The notes below the pieces were generated by a model. The model worked only from the letters and a program-made list of their open reading frames with translations. It was not told where the DNA came from and did not search any database. Made by a program: the position numbers and the translations under genes. From Meghimatium bilineatum (Eukaryota; Mollusca; Gastropoda; Stylommatophora; Philomycidae), in NCBI GenBank assembly GCA_034231615.1, contig CM067298.1, positions 61,782,387 to 61,846,386 of the forward strand: 64,000 nucleotides of DNA. Direction: 5' to 3'. This document shows, piece by piece, positions 1 to 64,000 of the stretch. The stretch's first letter is position 1. Every line of letters begins with the position of its first letter.

Positions 1-445
1 TTGTTTCTAGCTCCTTCGGCAACTTTTGCGCCAGCTTAGTGCGTGTTCGTAGACACAAGTGATGTCTGTTCATAAAGCGATTGCACCATCCCATTGACGC
101 AACGAAGTCCTCAGATTTGTTATTCTGGAATGCAGGATCTTTCAATATCGAGAGCGCCCTGATTCGAATATTGGTGCGGGTTATAATTAATCCGTTCTGT
201 CTAGACTCCATTATCCATTCTGATAATTTCTTCTCCAGCGCAGGGAATGAAGCTGTACGGCCACGTGATGCTCTCTTTGATCTTGGCATCAAAGACAATT
301 CTTCCTTTTTTTTCCTCCATTCTCGCACTTGCTTTTCATTCACAATGAAGTGGCGGGAAGCCATGGAATTGTTGGACTTCTCCGCAAAAGCGATAACATC
401 CAACTTAAAACCAGCAGTATACGATGTTCGTTTCTGTCCAGGCAT
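1..445 (-). CDS. Pogo/Tigger-type transposase, N-terminal part (runs off window)
   Basis: An open frame starts at ATG 443-445 and runs through position 1, about 148 codons without a stop. It begins MPGQKRTSYTAGFKLDVIAF, a psq-type helix-turn-helix (RHF-V-EKQVREWRKKK). A CENP-B-type second HTH follows (FPALEKKLSEWIMESRQ then GWCNRFMNRHHLCLRTRT). This pair binds transposon ends in pogo-superfamily transposases; a DDE domain would follow beyond the left edge. It lies in the intron after myosin exon 21 and in the same orientation. The intact frame suggests a fairly young insertion or a retained gene; I cannot tell which. No terminal repeat was identified upstream. Confidence 0.8.
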   Translation of the reverse strand, partial: MPGQKRTSYTAGFKLDVIAFAEKSNNSMASRHFIVNEKQVREWRKKKEELSLMPRSKRASRGRTASFPALEKKLSEWIMESRQNGLIITRTNIRIRALSILKDPAFQNNKSEDFVASMGWCNRFMNRHHLCLRTRTKLAQKLPKELET

Positions 446-2204
446 CCTTCTTATAAAACACGAATAAAATCAATGACAATAAAAATGTATGAACTGGAAG
501 CTAAACTACTTGTGCAGTATTCTTGGCTAGCTAAGTCAGCCTTATATTCTATTAATTAGTCCAGCCCACTGAGGCCGCAGATGGCCTACTGGCCCTACCC
601 ATTTCAATCGGCTCAACCAATCCAAGTTTCCCTCACATTATGTGATGCCATTCAGATAAGTGACTAAATGCAATCTTTCTTTATAGAAGATTTGAAACGA
701 GGTTCCAAATCACAACACATCATAGGCATTTTGTAGTAAAATTGCGCCGTAATTGATTCCTTCCCCCAACCACTGTACATTTAGTGGAAGACGAGATCAA
801 TTTCACAATCCTCTGTTATGTTTATTTTATTACCGTATTCTCCCCACACGGTAAACATAACCAGGAACAAAGTTCAAACTCTTCTGTATCTTATAAAAAC
901 AAACATGATCTCGCTGTCTTGCCTTTCATCATTTCCCACTTAAACGTCACTGTCAGAAGCCGGTGACATAATAATTACGTAGTAATTACTATTCACTAGG
1001 GCTGTTCCGCGTCATAACGCCCAGACACCCAACACAGACAATTCATTCAGGAAAAACTTTGTTCCCCAAAGTCTCGCCACCTCATAAACCATCTATAGTC
1101 ATGGATAGGGAAGTCAGCCTACCGGGTATTCATTATTTTCGGATATATTGATCCAGAATACAGTAGCCACCGGGGTTTCATTCCTTGATTCATTCAAGTT
1201 ACGTGAGTGAAGCAAATGAAAGGAATGCTATTTTCTTAGAGTTGCAAAAGTTTGTGTTAATTTCCATTTAGCATGTCGGTTCTTTCTTATGATGATGAAG
1301 TTCATTATTGCCGGCTTTGTTAAGTTGGGGATGTCGGTCTATAGTCGGACTTTCGACTTTCTCCACTTTTTGGAAGGGATAGTTAGGTTATCGGCCTACA
1401 ATCGGATGGGTTTATATTCAGAATTTAACAGTATATAAATATCAGTATATGAGACTTATTTTAGCAAAACTTCCGTAGGTGTGTCAATGTTAAAAAAAAC
1501 ATTACACAAACTTAATAGGAGTAAAAAAATTGATTTATGGCTAGGAGAGTAACCACAAACAAATATATTCTAAAGATAAATTCACTGAAAAAGACACTGT
1601 ACTATAAAGCACTTTACAAGAATCAAAAGATAAACAAGAATATGCGTTGAAACATAGGACACTTCAGAATTTACCTCAGACCAATCCCAGAGATCTGTTC
1701 AAGTGGAATTTTTCGCTTCACTACCAGTTGTTTTGTACCTTTCTGAGGTCCTTTCTTCACCTAAAATGTCATGAAAAAAGCAACAAAAAAATGTATAGTC
1801 CAGAATTTATCATATATCTTTCAGTACAAATTTGAATTGTACTGTAGATAAATTTAAAATAAGTGATGTTCTGACAAAAATATTAAAGAATATTTTTATA
1901 CCAAGACTGTTACAAATGCCAGACTTTGACACAGACATCTTCACAAGAGAAAGTTAACATGTGAAATGAAATGTTTGAGAAAGGCTGTCAGCATTACCAG
2001 ATTAGACAGGTTATGAAATGACATTGGAAACAGAATATCACATAAAAAATATATTAAGAGAAAGCAACTACTATGGACATATGAGAATGGAACCCAACAA
2101 GCATATATAATAAAATACAATGAGGTTACAGATCCCGAGGAAGACTAAAAGAGAAACGGTACCACATTTTATAGTAAAATATGACATTGGAAATAGTCGT
2201 TCCA
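446..2204. other. Intron DNA, nothing firmly recognised
   Basis: AT-rich sequence upstream of the pogo-type frame, in the intron following myosin exon 21. Positions 550-700 could be the 5' noncoding part of the transposon. Positions 2050-2160 read weakly like a LINE 3' end (GYRSRGRLKEKRY). I see no host exon on either strand. Confidence 0.4.
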
Positions 2205-2453
2205 GAAATTAGTTTTAAAAAATCAGCCGGCATTCTTCCTTCTTACAATTGTAATGTGTAAAGGAATTTGACCTTTAGGCTGTGACATATTCCTAGCTTC
2301 GTGTAGCGGGAATTCTATATCATATGAGTTTAACTTCATGTGATTTCGTACTGATGATCCAAGGCATAGCAATAGGGGTGACCGGAGGCACCTACCACGA
2401 CTAGTTACGTAATGGCGTCGGGGGCTATAAGCACCTATAGAGCACGTAAGGTT
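2205..2453 (-). mobile_element. piggyBac-family fragment with one terminus
   Basis: Read on the minus strand it aligns along its length with the start of the complete element at 34462. Both begin TTAACCTTAC, then share GCTCTATAGG and the stretch around ggctgtgacatattcc. The TTAA end is at about 2450-2453; the other end is lost around 2205. Confidence 0.7.
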
Positions 2454-2469
2454 AAGATTGAGTGGTAGT

Positions 2470-2690
2470 TTCTGCCGGTATCTTTATGCCATTAACCAAA
2501 GGAAACATAATCCTATTGTCATACATTTCAATGGCATTGATCATCATTGTGCCCATGATATTCAGGAAAAACTGAATAGATCCTGAATAACCCCAAGATT
2601 CTGCACCACTGATGATAGAGCAAGGTACGCCCTCGAAAATCATTATCTATTTCATTTTGCTACCCGTAAGCCTTTTGGTCTTAATTCTGA
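2470..2690 (+). mobile_element. Possible Penelope-like retroelement C-terminal remnant
   Basis: Plus-strand frames read NPIVIHFNGIDHH and later RKPFGLNSDYSF. They resemble the HFN-PGH and PYGLN-D motifs in the GIY-YIG endonuclease region of Penelope-like elements. It is a decayed fossil of about 220 bp; the family assignment is tentative. Confidence 0.35.
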
Positions 2691-2699
2691 TTATTCATT

Positions 2700-4486
2700 T
2701 ATTTCAATTTTGGCAGAATGGGCTATCATTGTAATGCAGTTCATGTTGTTTTCATGTATAGTTATTTTATTCTATTCTCATTCCACTTATATATTTTTAA
2801 TGTGCAACTCTATGACAATACTTGTGTACATGTACATCATTGTTACCTTGGACATTTCTGCTGTTCAATATCTGCTGTCTAATGCTTTTGTGATTGCGCC
2901 ATTATTTTAAATGTATTTACAGTTTGCTCTCTGTTTTGTATTTTCTGACAAACACATTAAAAAGTTGAAGCATTGAAAATATCTTTTATATTGTTATTTG
3001 TTTTTTAATACCAATATCATATAGTCTGATCATTCATAGAAAAACTCATCAAACATATTCTACATAAGTACTATTGTTATACAGTTTTACAGCAGTCTCA
3101 TTTATTATTGATTGCTGATCTTAGTTGCGCAAAGGCACATAAATGGCATGGGTATTCCTTATATGTATACATCATTGTTTTCTGTGTCAGATCTGCTACC
3201 AGTTGTAAACAATTTCATTGTTTGTGGTTTTCTATTAGCAATTTTATGCTGATTAGTTTTGTTTAAGTGCCACCATTTATTAAATGCAGTTCTTTGTATT
3301 AATAAACCCTGCACTTCTTGAATAACTTACATTGTATAATTTGCATTCTACAGACACACACAAAAATGACAGAGAATATGATATCTGAGCTTTACCAACA
3401 AAGCAGAAATCTGTGTTGAAACATTGTCAAAGTTGGGTTTTATTTTAGAATCCCCTTACTCATTCTCCTGTTGAAGCAAAGGAATGTGACTAGACAACCT
3501 TTTTTATAAAGACAATTATTTCTTAATTATATACCATGGAAAATACAATTTAAAATTATTATACCATCCTTTAACACATTTAGAATGAACACTGGAAGCC
3601 ACAGAGATGTGGTTTAGGTTCTAAGACATTTTCTATGTCACATGCCCTTTGTAGAACATTGTCACTCTGTATTAAACATCACCTTTCTGTGGAAGATATC
3701 CTGCTTTCCCCAATGTCATATGCATGAGGTCCTAAATATCTTGTGTCCATTGACATTTAGCACTTTCTCCTTTTTTTCTTTCATGGAACCTATTTTTCCA
3801 CGATCAATTCACTGCATTTTTATATGTACAATCAGGTTGGCGTGCATCATCTTATATTTTTCAGAATCCAATCTTTCTCTGTGTGCCTGTACATTAAAAC
3901 TAAAATACAGAATGATACAGAACAAATCAAATAACTTACAGTTTCAAGACCCACAAGTGTTAGACTTTTTGCTGTAAGCAGCAAATCTCTTTTGACACTC
4001 TGAAATTTCATAAGTCAAATGTTTTAATTCATATTATAATGTAATACCTACAACAAAATTATTTCTTAATATCATGAGCCAATATTAATGCCATAACATT
4101 AACTAACACAAAGACATGATGTTTCAAAATATTCAAAATTGAATGAATGGGAGACTACAGTAAAACTGTGTACCATCTATGTTTATTTTTTCCCTATCTT
4201 GATAAAAAATTTTTGGTCGAAACATTGATTTATTCCATTTTGTATTTACTCTACACAAAACAGTTATTGAACCAATTTTATATTTTCTTTATTATACTAA
4301 TTCAAAATCTCACATTGTCAGATATTAGAGAACATTTTTGAACCATACTTTTGATATGTATGGTAATTATATATTGATCACAATTCTGACTTTAGAAACA
4401 CATTATTTGCACATGTGATAAATTAACAAATTAAATGTGATTAATAACAAATTGTTGTGCAAACTATTTAAGGGCAGAATTCTTAC
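2700..4486. other. Intron DNA, no gene seen
   Basis: AT-rich sequence between the retroelement remnant and myosin exon 21. A short motif at 4195-4229 (see findings) recurs at 61966-61996. No exon with myosin tail similarity was found here. Confidence 0.4.
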
Positions 4487-60678
<56,192 letters not shown>

Positions 60679-60764
60679 TTTTTATGATTTTTTTTTCTCG
60701 TACAATAATTTCGTAAGGGAACTTTAAAGTCCTCTATCAATATCTACTTCTTCTTTCCGGGTTT

Positions 60765-60925
60765 GTTAGAGAAACTACCGGATGGCGGCAGTGTTGCCAG
60801 CGTGTTTTGTCAAAACATAGACCTACTATTCTCGTTCCACAAAAGCACCAACATTTGTTCGAAACACTATATGCCTATAATAAAGCGCAATAAACTTTTT
60901 TTATTTTTAAATATTATAATATAGA
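60765..60925 (-). promoter_or_regulatory. Probable myosin I promoter and 5' leader region
   Basis: The only locally GC-rich patch near the start, at 60770-60805, contains ccggatggcggc (60778-60789) on the plus strand, which resembles the YY1 core ATGGCGGC often found around metazoan start sites. A TATA-like AT run lies further upstream at about 60880-60920. A tiny upstream ORF (ATG TTT TGA on the minus strand, 60810-60818) would be in the leader if transcription starts above it. Assignment rests on position and motif only. Confidence 0.3.
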
Positions 60926-61489
60926 GTATTATAATCCATTTTCCTCAATCAATATAAGAAATTACGTTATTCCAGTTCTACAAAAACTAAGTTATAAGCC
61001 TACATCAATGACAGTTTAAAAGAAACCGAAAATTGGTAGACCCATACTCATAGGCCTAATGCGGTAAGAAATTAGTGTCCATTGGAAAACAGTTATATCT
61101 CAAATACTTCTTTCTCGTTCTCTATTCGGATCAGATGCTGATATGAATTTCTTCAATGAACTATACTGAAGTCATCATCCCCGTAACATGGCCTTTTCAA
61201 AATAATAATGTAAATATGAGAAGAATGCCTTAGGTCTATGCCCATTGGCCTATGTCGTAAGCCCATATAGTAAACTAGATAAAGTTCCATTATCCGAAAA
61301 TTTGAATGATTGCCGTTTTACTTGACTGTTTTGAGAATGTTTACAATAGCAATGAATTGTTCACAAGAAACTTCAGAATTATTGTTATGGAATTTCACAT
61401 GGATTTTCTGACAATCTAAGAGACTAAGATATTGAAATGGCCTTAAGAATTAAATTGTTTGCACCTAATGTAATTGTAATGAAAGTGTA

Positions 61490-61925
61490 TAATATCTTTG
61501 TGTATACATGTGTATGAAACCAAAAGAGAACGGTAATGCATGCTTTGAATATAAGTAGGTAGCATGGTCCTACATATGGCTATAGGCTACCAACACAAAC
61601 ATAAGAGCAATGCGCGTCTTGCATATAAGTAGGGGATAGTATTTTCCTTCTTTAGGAAAATAAAACTAATAAATTAACATTTAGCACTGACATGTGAATG
61701 TCAATAGAATGTCAATAGTTTATACATGTTTATGAAACCAAAAGAGAAGGGTAATGCATGCTTTGAATATAAGTAGGTAGCATGGTCATACATATGGCTA
61801 TAGGCTACCAACACAGACAGAAGAGCAATGCGCGTCTTGCATATAAGTAGGGGATAATATTTTCCTTCTTTTGGAAAATAAAACTAATAAATTAACATTT
61901 AGCACTGACATGTGAATGTCAATAG
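61490..61925 (+). repeat. 218-bp tandem duplication
   Basis: 61490-61707 and 61708-61925 align without gaps apart from a few substitutions (shared blocks: gcatgctttgaatataagta, caatgcgcgtcttgcatata, catttagcactgacatgtga). Both copies hold gcatataagtagggg. Confidence 0.92.
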
Positions 61926-62705
61926 TACCGTTCTTGCTCGTCGTTGTGTGTGTTGTGTATATAGTCCTGATAAAGCTTTTTGGTCAAAACGTCGATTTGT
62001 GTGTATGTTATTATGTGTATTTCCAGCGATATCATAACTTCACTACCCTGTTTCAAGTTTTGCCTTTTGGATTTCAATTTTATGCAATGAGTACATATTA
62101 TTGATTTAGGAAAATAAAACACGGGATTTAACACTGCAAAACAAGCACAGCATTTATTTAACCATATCCTCGTCTTTTTTATTACGAAAAAGTGACTGAA
62201 AATCAAGTATCGTGATTTTTTTCCTCCACAAAAAAAAAAATCAGAAAGGACTCACGATGTTTTCTATCATTGTAAGGAACTGCGCTCCCCCTCTTCACTC
62301 TTTAGCAAAGCCTGTATCCAAGGTTCTTTTGTAACTCACTTAGCCTATCAAAAAAGGGTTCAAAAGTCGGATAGAATTGAATTCACTGTACTCGGTTTCC
62401 CATACGTACACCGTCACTTTCAACGAAGCGGCACGGCACCTGCGTAGAGTATCACTCATAACACGTAATTCCGTTACGTGTAAATCTGCTAAGGAGATCC
62501 CCACTTGTATGATTATTATTTTGGTGAGTACATCGTAAATATTTTAAAATCCTCAACAGCCACCAGGTCGACTCAGCCTAAGGCAATCGGTACAAGATAT
62601 TATGGGAACTTAAAAATGTGGCTCATGACCGCATCTGGCATTGATATTCTGTTAGTCAATGAAAAATACCGTTCTAATACCATAATCTCCGGTATGCCTA
62701 TAGAG

Positions 62706-62849
62706 CAGTGTTCCTCAACGCGGGGCACACGCCCAACAGGGGAGGGGCAATTTGATTGTTCAGGGAGGAAATTGGAAAAAATTTGCAGGGAACATTTCAA
62801 TTTTGAATATTAGAAAAAAAATTGTAAACAAAAAAGTTGGGAAACACTG
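62706..62849. mobile_element. hAT-type MITE
   Basis: Ends cagtgttcctcaac and gttgggaaacactg are inverted with one mismatch and fit the hAT terminal pattern CAGTG-TTCTCAAC. Flanking octamers ctatagag (62698-62705) and ctctagag (62850-62857) are an 8-bp target duplication with one change. 144 bp, no coding capacity. Confidence 0.85.
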
Positions 62850-63074
62850 CTCTAGAGTAGATAAGAGACACTTTACTTTACTTGCATTAACTAACTTACT
62901 AACTTTGTAAGCCATCAGCTTAAAACGTCCACCGAATTTCTCTTGTAGCACAACAGTGATCCTTTTTGATTTGCAGTAGGATGAAGTTAAAAGAATTGAG
63001 ATAATTTGTGGTACCGTTTTATTTCCATAAATGGCTCAACACAACCAACTTCAGTAGTACCTAAGACTGTAAAA

Positions 63075-63300
63075 AAAACTGTCAAATACTGCATGTTTCC
63101 CGTTTAAGGAGTTGCAGGGTGAGATTTTTTGTAGCTTTGAGACCAGATGTGACAATGAGCATTTTTTGAGAGGCTGTATGTTTATCCCTCAACTTTCTTT
63201 AGTCGCCTCCTGCGAAAAAGGACAGTGGCCATATTCTTTTCACCCTGAACTAGAAATTCAGTCCCCGATTGTCACCCGGGTGATGGAATCTGATATCTTG
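63075..63300 (-). repeat. Family B copy
   Basis: gtttatccctcaactttct, tcgcctcctgcga and ccctgaactagaaattcag match 6845-6945; its upstream text ctgtcaaatactgcatg recurs at 32965. Confidence 0.65.
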
Positions 63301-63667
63301 GCCATTCACAGAAGCATTATGTAAATCTCTGCTACAGAGCCGTATCTTTCCAATATAAATAGTAAAAATTCTTGAAGGACTACTTCAATTCCCGTTAGTC
63401 TCAGGAATTTTTAAAAATTGTCCTCTGGCTTCCTACTTAAAAATTTACTAATATAAATAGTACTCCATTTCTTATTTGTTGCTGCGATGTTAAAGATGAT
63501 TGAAACAGACTTTCGAATGTGTTTGGTGATCCAATTATTCGAAGAATATACAAAGTTCATGTATAATAAAAATGGTATTTACTATATCTTAGGCTGTAGC
63601 TACGTCATCAACAAACCTTTTAGCAAGATGCAATATACAGTATTTTTTTCTTCTGCTTTGATAATAA

Positions 63668-63760
63668 ATGTCCCGGAGAACGAAATGTATTGTGTCATGG
63701 TGTATAGTTTCACAACGATATCTGCGCATTATGGCTTGAAACATATGACTTGTACATTGA
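63668..63760 (-). repeat. SINE-like family A, partial copy
   Basis: Reverse orientation ccggagaacgaaatgtattg, tgtcatggtgtatagtttcac and gatatctgcgcattatgg correspond to the 3' half of the 9.75-kb copy. Confidence 0.7.
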
Positions 63761-64000
63761 TTTTGTTCACTTTGACCTATGTGACAGCATTACGAACTGA
63801 AACCTCCTTAGTAGTTTCTTACAACATGCACGGCAGATCATGGGTTACTGAACTTTACTCTCTTTTCGAGCTACTGCAACAAATATATGTCAGTCAGTCA
63901 GTTCCTCTTTTGCCATAGTTTGGCACATACGGGGGGGGGGGGGGGAATGTCATAGTTCTCCATGCCTGTCGGTCAGTTTCTAGAGATTGTATGTCTTGTG

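Noticed and set aside
81-467. Plus-strand 128-residue frame
   Set aside because: It is the antisense shadow of the pogo-type transposase frame on the minus strand.
63487-63918. 143-residue plus-strand frame near the right edge
   Set aside because: Its middle is an antisense family A repeat and the rest has no recognisable domain.

Overview
This is animal nuclear DNA: AT-rich, with GT-AG introns and many interspersed repeats. Almost the whole window is one host gene on the minus strand, a long-tailed class I myosin of the MYO1E/MYO1F type. The repeat mix (tRNA-type SINE heads, several LINE lineages, mariner, piggyBac, pogo and hAT relatives) and the long introns fit a marine invertebrate, perhaps a mollusc. 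That placement is inference, not something the sequence proves.

The gene reads from right to left. Its probable first exon, at about 60.7 kb, has a 5' leader that ends in the ATG itself. Nineteen further exons between 55.2 and 6.3 kb carry the rest of the motor domain and one IQ motif. The last exon in the window (4487-4656) starts the TH1 membrane-binding tail. All exon boundaries fit GT-AG sites, and the phases chain without a break into 771 residues: start, P-loop, switch I, acidic TEDS-site residue, switch II, loop 2, converter, IQ, TH1. The rest of TH1 and the expected TH2 and SH3 domains must lie beyond position 1.

The introns (210 bp to 8.6 kb) are filled with mobile elements. From left to right the main ones are: a pogo/Tigger-type transposase running off the left edge (1-445); LINE 3' ends at 5.6, 8.6, 13.2, 15, 17.4, 22.5, 28.6, 32.1, 32.8, 33.5, 35.6, 42.4, 52.2 and 54.5 kb; a 35-bp satellite at 8.9-9.7 kb and a 42-bp minisatellite at 11.2-11.9 kb; a MITE at 18.7 kb; an internally deleted mariner with clean terminal repeats at 23.5-24.4 kb; a complete piggyBac-type non-autonomous element inserted at TTAA within a LINE (34.46-35.38 kb); a decayed piggyBac transposase copy at 37-40.7 kb; and a 1.4-kb terminal-inverted-repeat element with a 6-bp target duplication at 58.6-60.0 kb. 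One short interspersed repeat family (family A here) occurs at least nine times in both orientations.

Upstream of the myosin start (60.9-64 kb) there is no second gene. The region holds a recent 218-bp tandem duplication, a short hAT-type MITE and more SINE pieces. The most curious objects are the 58.6-60.0 kb element with its 24-bp coding-like array, the deleted mariner that kept an open frame, the competing splice donors at the exon ending at 7345, and the inverted family-A pair at 56.3-56.6 kb. I saw no prokaryotic-type system, CRISPR array or virus-derived element.
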